Origin: Actinomadura viridilutea
GTDB taxonomy: Bacteria; Actinomycetota; Actinomycetes; Streptosporangiales; Streptosporangiaceae
Direction: 5' to 3'
Assembly: GCA_003001795.1 (NCBI GenBank)
Contig: PVNI01000006.1
Location: 62,001 to 126,000, forward strand
DNA: 64,000 nt
Position numbers and translations under genes: made by a program. Of the stretch, positions 1 through 11,459 are shown piece after piece. Numbering within the stretch: the first letter of the stretch is position 1; the number at the start of each line of letters is the position of its first letter. The notes beneath the pieces were generated by a model that saw only the letters and a program-made list of their open reading frames with translations, had not been told where the DNA came from and ran no database searches.

Positions 1-987
1 CCGGTTGGCCGAGGCGTAGAACACCACCACCTTGTCGCCCTCGCGGATCTTGCGTCCGCGCAGCTCGGTGTCGCGGACCGCGGTGCGCTTGAACAGGTTG
101 ACCGGCGACACCCACCGGACGATCTCGTCCACCGCCGTGCGCACCAGCCCGGGGTCGGCGCGCAGCCGCTCCCACTGCTCGGGGTGGTCGAAGAACGCGG
201 CCATGCCGCCGGACGCGGCGTTGCGCGTGGTCTCGTTGCCCGCCACCGACAGCAGCATCACGAACAGCTCGAACTCGTCGCCGGTGAGCACGTTGCCGTC
301 GGCGTCGGGCTGCAGCAGCTTGGTGACGATGTCGTCGCGGGGGGCGTCGCGGCGCGCGGCGGCCAGCTCGTTGGCGTAGGCGTACAGCGCGGTCGCCGCC
401 GCCATGCCCTGCTCGGGGTCGGACTGGAACTCCGGGTCGTCCGCGCCGATCAGCGTGTTGGACCAGGTGAAGATCTTGTCGCGGTCCGCGGCGGGGGCGC
501 CGAGCAGCTCGCAGATCACATAGAGCGGCAGCGGGGCGGCGATGTCGCGCACGAAGTCGAACCCGCTCGCGGCGCGGCCGGATGCGGTCACCTCGGCCAC
601 CAGGTCCCGGCAGATCTCGCGGACGTGCTCCTCCAGCGCGGCGATCGCCCGCGGCGTGAAGCCGCGGTTGACGATGGCGCGCTTGCGGGTGTGCCGCGGC
701 GGGTCCTCGTTGAGCATCATCTTCCGCTGCAGCGCGAGCTGCTCGTCCGTCGGCTCCTCGAACAGCGCCAGCCGCGCATACGAGGAGAAGATCTCGGGGT
801 GCCGCGAGACGTACACCACGTCCTCGTGCCGCGTTATCGCCCAGAACGGCGGGGTGCCCTGCGCGGGATCGCCGGGGTGCCGGTGGACGGGGTCGTGTTC
901 GCGCAGCCAGGCCAGCTGGTCGTGCGGGACGCCGTCGCGCTCGTAGGTGCCGGGGTCGACCAGATCGATGTCGGGAACAGCGGTCAT
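1..987 (-). CDS. cytochrome P450, 3' end beyond the window (CYP125-like group)
   Basis: A haem monooxygenase running off the left edge: 329 codons are present and the C-terminal haem-binding cysteine loop is missing. It starts with ATG at 987 behind a GAGGAGG ribosome site. Visible P450 features are the I-helix AGNETTR and the K-helix EIVR. It is clearly a paralogue of the complete P450 upstream: for example EIVRWVSPVNLFKRTA here against EIVRWVSPLNQFRRTA there. The two genes are 29 bases apart, so they are probably one transcript. Position next to a steroid thiolase and a KstR-type operator suggests hydroxylation of a sterol side chain. The exact CYP family is inference. Confidence 0.9.
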   Translation of the reverse strand, partial: MTAVPDIDLVDPGTYERDGVPHDQLAWLREHDPVHRHPGDPAQGTPPFWAITRHEDVVYVSRHPEIFSSYARLALFEEPTDEQLALQRKMMLNEDPPRHTRKRAIVNRGFTPRAIAALEEHVREICRDLVAEVTASGRAASGFDFVRDIAAPLPLYVICELLGAPAADRDKIFTWSNTLIGADDPEFQSDPEQGMAAATALYAYANELAAARRDAPRDDIVTKLLQPDADGNVLTGDEFELFVMLLSVAGNETTRNAASGGMAAFFDHPEQWERLRADPGLVRTAVDEIVRWVSPVNLFKRTAVRDTELRGRKIREGDKVVVFYASANR

Positions 988-1016
988 CGCCGGGGGCCTC
1001 CTCTGACTCGCTCGTC

Positions 1017-2246
1017 CTAGGCGTTCCGGGGCGCGCTCGGCGTGAAACGGACGGGCAGCTCCTTGTAGCCGTTGATGAAGTTGGACCGCAGCCGGCGCGG
1101 CTCGCCCGCGGGCGCGATGTCGGGCATCCGGTCCAGGATCGCCTCGAAGACGATCCTCAGGTTCAGCCGGGCCAGGTGGGCGCCGAGGCAGTAGTGCGGG
1201 CCGCCGCCGCCGAAGCCGAGGTGGGGGTTGGGGTCGCGGCCGATGTCGAAGGCGAACGGGTCGTCGAACACCTCCTCGTCCCGGTTGGCCGACGGGTAGA
1301 ACAGCACCACCTTGTCGCCCTTGCGGATCTTTTTTCCGCCGAGCTCGGTGTCGGCGGCGGCGGTGCGGCGGAACTGGTTGAGCGGGCTGACCCAGCGGAC
1401 GATCTCCTCCACCGCCGACGGCAGCAGGCTCCGGTCGGCCTTCAGCCGCTCCCACTGCTCGGGGTGCTCGAAGAACGCCTGCATGCCGCCCGCGGTCGCC
1501 GTGCGCGTCGTCTCGTTGCCGGCGATCGACAGCATGAGCACGAACATCTGGAACTCCTCGCCGCTCAGCCGGGTCCCGTCCGGGGCCGGCTGCAGCAGCC
1601 TGGTGACGATGTCGTCGCGCGGCTCGGACCGGCGCCTCTCGGCCAGGTCGGCGGCCCAGGCCAGGAACTCGGCGGCGTAGCGGGCGGAGTCGGCGCGGTC
1701 GCCGATGAACTCCGGGTCGTTGAACGCCACCAGCTTGTTGGACCAGTAGAAGATCCGCTCGCGCTCCTCCAGCGGGGCGCCGAGCAGCTCGCAGATCGTG
1801 TAGAGCGGCAGCGGGGCGGCGAAGTGCTCGACGAAGTCGCACTCGCCCAGCGGGGCGGCCTCGTCGATGATCTGGTGGCAGATGGCCCGGATGTGGTCCT
1901 CCAGCCTGCCGATCATGCGCGGGGTGAAGCCCCGGTTGACCATGGCGCGCAGCCTGGTGTGGTCCGGCGGGTCCTGGAAGAGCATCATCTGCCCGTACAG
2001 GGCGACGTCCTCGTCGCTGAACTCCTCGAACATCGCGGTGCGGGTGTGCGAGGAGAACAGCTCCGGGTGCCGGGACACGTGCACCACGTCGGCGTGCCGG
2101 GTGATCGCCCAGAACCCCGGGACCTCCTCGTGGGGATCGGGGTGCCAGTGCACCGGGTCGTGCGCGCGCAGCCAGGCCAGCTGCTCGTGGGGGACTCCGC
2201 CCTTCTCGTAGACGCCGGGATCGATGATGTTGATCTCAGGGGTCAT
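1017..2246 (-). CDS. cytochrome P450 (CYP125-like group), probable sterol side-chain hydroxylase
   Basis: A complete 409-residue bacterial P450. It shows the I-helix AGNETTR (about 242-248, with the oxygen-activating Thr), the K-helix EIVR (281-284) and the haem loop FGGGGPHYCLG with Cys353 as thiolate ligand. The frame is open 46 codons further upstream, but the ATG at 2246 gives MTPEINIIDPG, which matches the N-terminus of the neighbouring paralogue, so I chose it. A perfect KstR-type palindrome lies about 93 bases before this start. Known family chemistry with ferredoxin partners is C26/C27 oxidation of cholesterol (CYP125, CYP142). Assignment to that role rests on the fadA5 neighbour and the operator, not on a diagnostic motif. 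Confidence 0.92.
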   Translation of the reverse strand: MTPEINIIDPGVYEKGGVPHEQLAWLRAHDPVHWHPDPHEEVPGFWAITRHADVVHVSRHPELFSSHTRTAMFEEFSDEDVALYGQMMLFQDPPDHTRLRAMVNRGFTPRMIGRLEDHIRAICHQIIDEAAPLGECDFVEHFAAPLPLYTICELLGAPLEERERIFYWSNKLVAFNDPEFIGDRADSARYAAEFLAWAADLAERRRSEPRDDIVTRLLQPAPDGTRLSGEEFQMFVLMLSIAGNETTRTATAGGMQAFFEHPEQWERLKADRSLLPSAVEEIVRWVSPLNQFRRTAAADTELGGKKIRKGDKVVLFYPSANRDEEVFDDPFAFDIGRDPNPHLGFGGGGPHYCLGAHLARLNLRIVFEAILDRMPDIAPAGEPRRLRSNFINGYKELPVRFTPSAPRNA

Positions 2247-2338
2247 GGCCGTCCTCACAACCGGGGTGGGCGGTGCGCCGGCCGGGCGCCGTCCGGGGAC
2301 ACGGGAGTTGATCGAACGCTTGCTTGGTGCGGGTGAAC

Positions 2339-2352
2339 TAGAACCGGTTCTA
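2339..2352. promoter_or_regulatory. KstR-type operator before the P450 pair
   Basis: TAGAACCGGTTCTA is a perfect 14-base palindrome and fits the KstR consensus TnnAACnnGTTnnA at every fixed position. It sits about 93 bases upstream of the P450 start at 2246. A kstR-like gene is encoded at 14382-15002. Binding is inferred. Confidence 0.8.
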
Positions 2353-2354
2353 AC

Positions 2355-2384
2355 ATGAGACGCGAGTCTCATCAAGAGTCTCAT
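2355..2384. repeat. ATGAGAC/GTCTCAT inverted repeat plus a third half-site
   Basis: ATGAGAC at 2355-2361 is followed after GCGA by its inverse GTCTCAT (2366-2372) and then a second GTCTCAT at 2378-2384. The group directly abuts the KstR-type palindrome in the promoter region of the P450 genes. It looks like an operator for a second regulator; none is identified. Confidence 0.5.
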
Positions 2385-2487
2385 CGTGGTGACGCGCCTT
2401 GCGGCGGCGGCACCTCGGCCTGTCCGTCCGGCCAGGACACGGCTCGGATCCGCGGGGGCGGGAAGGCGGAGAGCGGCCGCGCGCAGG

Positions 2488-3501
2488 TCAGGCGACGCGC
2501 ACGAACCGGAGGGGCGCGTCCGGCCCGTCCCGGCGGGCGACGCCGCGCCGCTCCAGCGTGCGCAGGTGCGCCGCCGCCTCGCCCGCCGCCATCTCCCGGT
2601 CCGGCAGAGTCATCGCCTCCCACGGCGAGCGCCACCGCATGCCCGCCGCGACCTGCCACAACGTCGCCGGCTCGGCGCCCAGCAGCGCGGCGACCTCGGC
2701 CAGCCGGTCCTCGTGATGCCGGACGATCTCCCGGGCGCGCGCGGCGAGCCCGGTGAAGCGGTGCTGGTGGGCGGGCAGCGCCTCGGCCTCCCGCGCCGCG
2801 GGCAGCCCGGCGATGCGGCCGAGCGACGTCAGGAAGTCGCCGAGCGGGTCCGCGTCCGGCAGGTCGTACGGATACAGCCCGATGTGCGGGGTGATGCGGG
2901 GCAGCACGTGGTCGCCGGTGAACACCCGGTCCCCGTCCTCCAGGTGCAGGCAGATGTGACCGGGCGAATGGCCGGGCGTCCAGATCGCGCGCAGGCGCCG
3001 TCCGGGCAGGTCCACCAGATCCCCGTCGGCCAGCTCGCGGTCGGGCTCCGCGGGCGGGTCGACGCGCGCGCCGCGGCGGCGCGGCGCGGCCAGGTCCCGG
3101 TCGTCCGCCCCGGCGAGGCGCAGCGCGTCCGGCCGCCACGACCGGTGCGCGCCGCGCCGCACCACGTCCCGGAACAACCGGACGACCGCCGCGTCCTCGC
3201 GGTGCATGGCGATCCACGCGCCGGACGCCTCGCGCACCCGTCCCGCCAGGCCCGCGTGGTCGGGATGGTGATGGGTCACGACGACCCCGTAGACGTCGGC
3301 GACGTCCATGCCGAACGCCCGCAGCCCCTCGACGAGCGCCGACCAGGCGTCCTCGTGCTCCCAGCCGGCGTCCACCAGCACCGGGCCCCGCGCGCTCTCC
3401 AGCGCGTAGACGAGCGTGGACGCGAGGGGGCTGTTCGGAATGGGGACCGGGATGCTCCACACCCCGCCGCCCAGCGCCTGCGGACGCCCCGGGTCGTCCA
3501 C
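2488..3501 (-). CDS. MBL-fold metallo-hydrolase
   Basis: A 337-residue metallo-beta-lactamase-fold protein. The metal-binding motif [10 protein letters not shown] is at about 76-85, with further ligands in the GHSPGH stretch of the middle region. The last 70 residues resemble the winged-helix tail seen in many such hydrolases. It begins with GTG at 3501, four bases after the thiolase stop codon, so it is translationally coupled to the thiolase and probably shares its KstR-type promoter. The substrate is not evident. Family members hydrolyse thioesters, lactones or phosphodiesters; in this setting a CoA-thioester or lactone of the steroid pathway is a guess. Confidence 0.85.
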   Translation of the reverse strand: MDDPGRPQALGGGVWSIPVPIPNSPLASTLVYALESARGPVLVDAGWEHEDAWSALVEGLRAFGMDVADVYGVVVTHHHPDHAGLAGRVREASGAWIAMHREDAAVVRLFRDVVRRGAHRSWRPDALRLAGADDRDLAAPRRRGARVDPPAEPDRELADGDLVDLPGRRLRAIWTPGHSPGHICLHLEDGDRVFTGDHVLPRITPHIGLYPYDLPDADPLGDFLTSLGRIAGLPAAREAEALPAHQHRFTGLAARAREIVRHHEDRLAEVAALLGAEPATLWQVAAGMRWRSPWEAMTLPDREMAAGEAAAHLRTLERRGVARRDGPDAPLRFVRVA

Positions 3502-3505
3502 CGGC

Positions 3506-4723
<1,218 letters not shown>

Positions 4724-4776
4724 CTTTGCGCTTCCAGGGCTCTTGTGCCGGCCGTCGGGTGTCGTGGGAGCCCTAC

Positions 4777-4790
4777 TAGAACGCGTACCA
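4777..4790. promoter_or_regulatory. degenerate KstR-like site between fadA5 and uraD
   Basis: TAGAACGCGTACCA keeps the left half-site TAGAAC but has GTA in place of GTT on the right. It lies 54 bases upstream of the good site. It may be an auxiliary site or chance. Confidence 0.3.
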
Positions 4791-4813
4791 GCGAGTCGCC
4801 CGAGTCGCGCGGA

Positions 4814-4837
4814 CGATTTGTAGGAACGTACAAATCG
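4814..4837. promoter_or_regulatory. palindromic operator candidate before the purine operon
   Basis: Perfect 9-base arms CGATTTGTA and TACAAATCG flank a 6-base spacer (4823-4828). The element is AT-richer than its surroundings and lies about 100 bases before uraD, the first purine gene. A purine-pathway regulator is the natural binder, but none is encoded beside it. Confidence 0.6.
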
Positions 4838-4939
4838 GGGCAGGGGCGGAGGGGCGGGTTCGGGCTGTGTGGATCTCGACCGGGGTGGCATCGGTGTGTG
4901 TACTCGTGAAAAGGACGACCCCGTAGGTCGGGAGGTGCC

Positions 4940-5452
4940 GTGCCGGATCCCGGGCTGGAGTGGTTCAACGCGCTGTCCCGGCGGGACGCGGAGGCCGAGC
5001 TGCGCTCGTGCTGCGCGTCGCGCGCATGGGCGGCGGCGGTGGCCGCGCGGCGGCCGTTCGAGGACCGGGCGGCGCTGTGGAAGGCCGCCGCGGCGGCGAT
5101 GGAGGAGCTGACCTGGCCCGACGTCGAGGAGGCGCTGCGCGCGCATCCCCGGATCGGCGAGCGGGCGGGCGGGGACTCCAAGGAGGCCTCCTGGTCGCGC
5201 GGCGAGCAGGCGGGGATGAGGGACGCCGGTGACGACCTCAAGGCCGCGCTCGTCGAAGGGAACCGGGCCTACGAGCGGCGGTTCGGGCACGTGTTCCTGA
5301 TCTGCGCGACCGGCCGGGACGCGGCGGAGATGCTCGCCGAGCTGCGCAGACGGCTGCGCAACGACCCGGAGACAGAACGGGCGGAGGTCCGGGACGAGCT
5401 GGCGAAGATCACCGAGTTGCGGCTGGCGAAGCTGCTGGGAGAGGGCCTGTGA
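4940..5452 (+). CDS. uraD: OHCU decarboxylase
   Basis: 2-oxo-4-hydroxy-4-carboxy-5-ureidoimidazoline decarboxylase, 170 residues, which gives S-allantoin after urate oxidation. The family motif with the catalytic His is visible as AHPRIGER near residue 70, followed by the SWSRGEQAG segment; the FGHVFLICATGR segment is also typical. The start is GTG at 4940 behind GGGAGG. It is the first gene of the purine operon and its stop overlaps the uricase start (GTGA). The hydroxyisourate hydrolase gene that usually sits beside uraD in such operons is absent. Confidence 0.92.
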   Translation: MPDPGLEWFNALSRRDAEAELRSCCASRAWAAAVAARRPFEDRAALWKAAAAAMEELTWPDVEEALRAHPRIGERAGGDSKEASWSRGEQAGMRDAGDDLKAALVEGNRAYERRFGHVFLICATGRDAAEMLAELRRRLRNDPETERAEVRDELAKITELRLAKLLGEGL

Positions 5453-6318
5453 CGATCACTCTGGGAGCCAACCGCTACGGCAAGGCCGAGACCCGGGTCG
5501 TGCGCGTCACCCGGGACGGCGAGACGCACCGCATCAAAGACCTGAACGTGAGCATCTCGCTGTCCGGCGACATGGACGCGGTGCATCTGAGCGGCGACAA
5601 CTCGGCGGTGCTGCCGACGGACACGCAGAAGAACACCGTGTTCGCGTTCGCCCGCAAGCACGGCATCGGGGAGATCGAGGAGTTCGGGCTGCTGCTGGCC
5701 CGGCATTTCGTGACGTCCCAGCCGACCATCCGGCACGCCCGGGTGGAGATCGAGGAGTACGCCTGGGAGCGCGTCGGCGACGGCGGGCACTCGTTCGTCC
5801 GCTCGGGGCGGGAGGTCAGGACGGCCCTGGTCCACAGCGACGGGCCGGACGGGCCCGAGTCCGTGGTGTCGGGGCTGAAGGACCTCCTGGTGCTCAACTC
5901 GACCGGCAGCGAGTTCCACGGGTTCATCCGGGACGAGTACACGACCCTGGAGCCCACCCGCGACCGGATCCTGGCGACGGCGGTGACGGCGCGGTGGCGG
6001 CATCGCGGGGTGGACGCCGCGTGGGGGGCGTCGTACGAGCGGGCGCGCCGGTGCCTGCTGGAGGCCTTCGCCGGGACCCACAGCCTGTCGCTGCAGCAGA
6101 CGCTCTACCAGATGGGGCGGCGCGTGCTGGAGGAGTGCGCGGAGATCTGCGAGGTGCGGCTGTCCCTGCCGAACAAGCACCACTTCGCCGTCGACCTGAC
6201 GCCCTTCGGCATGGACAACGACAACGAGGTGTTCTTCGCCGCGGACCGGCCCTACGGGCTGATCGAGGGCACCGTCCTGGACGACGAGGCCCCCGCCGCG
6301 CCCGAGGCCTGGAACTAG
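5449..6318 (+). CDS. uox: urate oxidase (uricase)
   Basis: A cofactor-free uricase of 289 residues that converts urate to 5-hydroxyisourate with O2. The Lys of GKAETRV near the N-terminus and the Thr of LPTDTQKNTVFAFA (about 57-70) match the catalytic Lys-Thr pair of the family; the second T-fold carries VDLTPFGMDNDNEVF near the C-terminus. GTG start, overlapping the uraD stop by four bases. It links the xanthine dehydrogenase genes downstream, which make urate, to allantoin degradation by allB and alc. Confidence 0.96.
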   Translation: MTITLGANRYGKAETRVVRVTRDGETHRIKDLNVSISLSGDMDAVHLSGDNSAVLPTDTQKNTVFAFARKHGIGEIEEFGLLLARHFVTSQPTIRHARVEIEEYAWERVGDGGHSFVRSGREVRTALVHSDGPDGPESVVSGLKDLLVLNSTGSEFHGFIRDEYTTLEPTRDRILATAVTARWRHRGVDAAWGASYERARRCLLEAFAGTHSLSLQQTLYQMGRRVLEECAEICEVRLSLPNKHHFAVDLTPFGMDNDNEVFFAADRPYGLIEGTVLDDEAPAAPEAWN

Positions 6319-6344
6319 CGGGACGTAGGGGGAATGGTGAGGGC

Positions 6345-7217
6345 ATGGAGTTCCTGCGCCCGGTGAGCTGGGAGGAGGCGCTGGCCGCGAAGGCCGCGCA
6401 TCCCGGCGCCGTGCCCGTCCAGGGCGGCACGGACGTCATGGTGGAGATCAACTTCGATGTGCGGCGGCCGGAGGCGCTGCTCGACCTCAACCCCGTGCGG
6501 GAGCTGGCCGAGTGGGACGTGGCCGAGGACGGGCGGCTGCGGGTGGGCGCGGGGGTGACCTACACGCGGCTGATCGAGGAGCTGGGGGACCGGCTGCCGG
6601 GGCTGGCGCAGGCGGCCCGGACGGTGGGGTCGCCGCAGATCCGCAACCGGGGCACGATCGGCGGGAACCTGGGGGCGGCCTCGCCCGCCGGGGACGGGCA
6701 TCCGCCGCTGCTGGCCGCCGGCGCCGAGATCGAGGTGGAGTCGGCCGAACGCGGCGTCCGCATGATCCCGGCGGCGGAGTTCTTCACGGGCGTCAAGCGC
6801 AACGCGCTGCGCGGCGACGAGCTGATCCGGGCGTTCTGGATCGCGCCGGCGAGCGGCCCCCAGTACTTCTCCAAGATCGGCACGCGGAACGCCATGGTGA
6901 TCGCCGTGTGCTCGTTCGCGATCGCGCTGCACCCCGAGCGGCGGCGGGTCGGCACCGGGCTGGGGTCGGCGGCGCCGACGCCGCGCCGCGCCACCGCCGC
7001 CGAGGAGTTCCTGGCGGCCGAACTGGACTGGGAGCGGCGCCGGCCGCTGGACCCGGCGGTCGCGCGGCGGTTCGGGGAGCTGGTGAGCGCGGCGGCGTCC
7101 CCGATCGACGACGTGCGCGGCACCGCCGACTACCGGCGGCACGCCCTCGCCGTCATGGCGCGCCGCACGCTGACCTGGGCCTGGAACGACTACGCACCCG
7201 GACGGAAGGTGTCGTGA
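6345..7217 (+). CDS. xanthine dehydrogenase, FAD-binding subunit
   Basis: The medium (FAD) subunit of a three-subunit molybdenum hydroxylase, 290 residues. The N-terminal half carries the FAD-binding segments VQGGTDVMVEIN (about 26-37) and the IRNRGTIGGNLGAASPAGD loop; the C-terminal domain has the KIGTRNAMVIAVCSFA segment. ATG at 6345 follows a GTAGGGGGAA ribosome site. Its stop overlaps the 2Fe-2S subunit start (TGATG). The subunit architecture alone does not fix the substrate. Xanthine or hypoxanthine is inferred from the adjoining uricase and deaminase. Confidence 0.9.
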   Translation: MEFLRPVSWEEALAAKAAHPGAVPVQGGTDVMVEINFDVRRPEALLDLNPVRELAEWDVAEDGRLRVGAGVTYTRLIEELGDRLPGLAQAARTVGSPQIRNRGTIGGNLGAASPAGDGHPPLLAAGAEIEVESAERGVRMIPAAEFFTGVKRNALRGDELIRAFWIAPASGPQYFSKIGTRNAMVIAVCSFAIALHPERRRVGTGLGSAAPTPRRATAAEEFLAAELDWERRRPLDPAVARRFGELVSAAASPIDDVRGTADYRRHALAVMARRTLTWAWNDYAPGRKVS

Positions 7218-7702
7218 TGCGGGTCCGCTTCAACGTCAACGGCTCCGAGGAGACCGTGGACGACGTGTGGGAGGGCGAGAGCCTGCTGTACGTGTTGCGC
7301 GAGCGGCTGGGCCTCCCCGGGGCGAAGAACGCCTGCGAGCAGGGCGAATGCGGGTCCTGCACGGTGTACCTGGACGATGTGCCGGTGTGCGCGTGCCTGG
7401 TCGCGGCCGGGCAGGTGCAGGGGCGTCGCGTCCGGACGGTCGAGGGGCTGGCCGAGGGCGGTCCGGGCGACCAGCGGCTCGACCCGGTGCAGGAGGCGTT
7501 CGTGGAGGCCGGCGCCGTGCAGTGCGGGTTCTGCACGCCGGGACTGATCGTCCAGGCGCACGACCTGCTCAACCGGGTGCCGGACCCGGACGACGCGGAG
7601 ATCCGCGAGGCGCTGGCGGGCAACCTGTGCCGCTGCACGGGCTACGAGAAGATCCTCGACGCGGTGCGGCTGGCGGCGCGGCGGAAGGCGGCGTCCCGAT
7701 GA
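7217..7702 (+). CDS. xanthine dehydrogenase, 2Fe-2S subunit
   Basis: The small iron-sulphur subunit, 161 residues, passing electrons from the molybdenum site to FAD. The plant-type ferredoxin domain carries Cys40, Cys45 and Cys48 in NACEQGECGSC with the fourth ligand at about Cys60. The second all-alpha domain has CGFCTPG (Cys103, Cys106) and CRC (Cys138, Cys140). All eight expected ligands are present. ATG overlaps the preceding stop by one base; the stop overlaps the next ATG by four bases, so translation is tightly coupled. Confidence 0.95.
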   Translation: MRVRFNVNGSEETVDDVWEGESLLYVLRERLGLPGAKNACEQGECGSCTVYLDDVPVCACLVAAGQVQGRRVRTVEGLAEGGPGDQRLDPVQEAFVEAGAVQCGFCTPGLIVQAHDLLNRVPDPDDAEIREALAGNLCRCTGYEKILDAVRLAARRKAASR

Positions 7703-9131
7703 GCACGGCAATGGCCGACGAGAAGATGGCCGGCGGGAAGATGGCCGGCGGGAAGATGGCCGGCGGGAAGAAGGCCGGCGGGAAGAAGGTCATCGAGAAC
7801 GCGTACGTCGTCACCGTGTCCGGGGACGAGCATCCCGGCGGGCACATCGTCATCGACGGCGACCGGATCGCGGCGGTGGGGCCCGGCCCGGCGCCGCGCG
7901 TCGACGGCGCCGAGCGGATCGACGGCACCGGCTGCCTGGCCACGCCGGGGCTCGTCAACACCCACCACCACCTGTACCAGTGGGCCGCGCAGGGCATGGC
8001 CGTCGACGGCACGCTGTTCGAATGGCTGGTCGCGTCCTACCGGGTGTGGGCGCGGATGGACGCCGAGGTGGTGCGGGACGCGGCGACCGCCGGGCTCGGC
8101 TGGCTGGCGCTGTCGGGATGCACCACGACGACCGACCACCACTACGTGTTCCCCAAGGGACGGGGCGACCTGTTCGCCGCCGAGATCGAGGCGGCCGCCG
8201 AGATCGGCGTGCGGTTCCACCCGTGCCGCGGCTCCATGGACCGGGGCCGGTCCGACGGGGGCCTGCCGCCGGACGAGGTCGTCGAAAACCTCGACACCGT
8301 CCTCGCCGAGACCGAGGCCGCGATCGACCGCCACCACGACGCCTCGCCCGGCTCCATGCTGCGGGTCGCGGTCGCGCCGTGCTCGCCGTTCTCGGTGAGC
8401 AAGGAGCTGCTGGTGGCGGCCGCCGAGCTCGCCCGGGCCAAGGGCGTCCGCCTGCACACCCACCTCGCCGAGACCCTCGACGAGGAGGAGCACACCAAGC
8501 GGCACTTCGGGATGACGCCCGTCGAGTACATGGACTCGATCGGGTGGCTGGGCGGGGACGTGTGGCTGGCGCACTGCGTCCACCTGCACGACTCCGACAT
8601 CGCGCGGCTCGCCGGCACCGGCACCGGCGTCGCGCACTGCCCCAGCTCCAACGCCCGGCTCGGCGCGGGCATCGCGCGCGTCGCGCACCTGCTGGAGGCG
8701 GGCGCCCCGGTCGGGCTCGGCGTGGACGGGGCGGCGTCGGCCGAGCTGGTGCCGCTCGCCGGGGAGCTGCGGCAGGCGATCTACATGCAGCGCGCCCGGT
8801 ACGGGCCGACCGCGCTGACCGCCCGGCAGGCGCTGGAGATGGCGACCCTCGGCGGCGCCCGCTGCCTGGGCCGCCAGGACGAACTCGGCGCGCTGGAGCC
8901 GGGCAGGCTCGCCGACGTCGCGCTCTGGCGGGTGGACGGCTTCCACGCCGCAGTCGACGACCCCGTGGTGGCGCTGGCGTTCGGGCAGACGCCGCCGCTG
9001 GCGCGGCTGCTGGTCGGCGGCCGCACCGTCGTGGCGGACGGCGAGCTCGTCACCGTCGCGCAGGACGCGGCCGCCCGCCGCGGCGCCGACGCGCACCGCC
9101 GTCTGATGAGGCTGGCCGAGGAGGTGCTCTG

Positions 9132-9132
<1 letters not shown>
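7699..9132 (+). CDS. amidohydrolase, probable 8-oxoguanine/guanine deaminase
   Basis: A 477-residue metal-dependent deaminase of the TrzN/AtzA-8-oxoguanine deaminase branch. Metal and active-site motifs are NTHHHLYQ (near 90), HTHLAETLDEEE, LAHCVHL and the Asp of LGVDGAAS. It sits between the 2Fe-2S and molybdenum subunits of xanthine dehydrogenase, so it most likely deaminates a purine to feed that enzyme. The N-terminus is odd: residues 10-29 are a Lys-Gly rich repeat built from 15-base DNA units, before the conserved fold begins at about KVIENAYVV. Three in-frame ATGs in the repeat make the true start uncertain. Confidence 0.8.
7726..7785 (+). repeat. four 15-base tandem repeats at the deaminase N-terminus
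   Basis: Units of ATGGCCGGCGGGAAG start at 7726, 7741 and 7756; a fourth at 7771 has AAG in place of ATG. They encode repeats of MAGGK in frame. Each of the first three carries a possible start codon. Confidence 0.95.

Positions 9133-11455
<2,323 letters not shown>

Positions 11456-11459
<4 letters not shown>

Noticed and set aside
2247-2384. 46-codon upstream extension of the complete P450
   Set aside because: It would put the KstR operator inside the coding region, and the paralogue begins at the same place as the chosen ATG.
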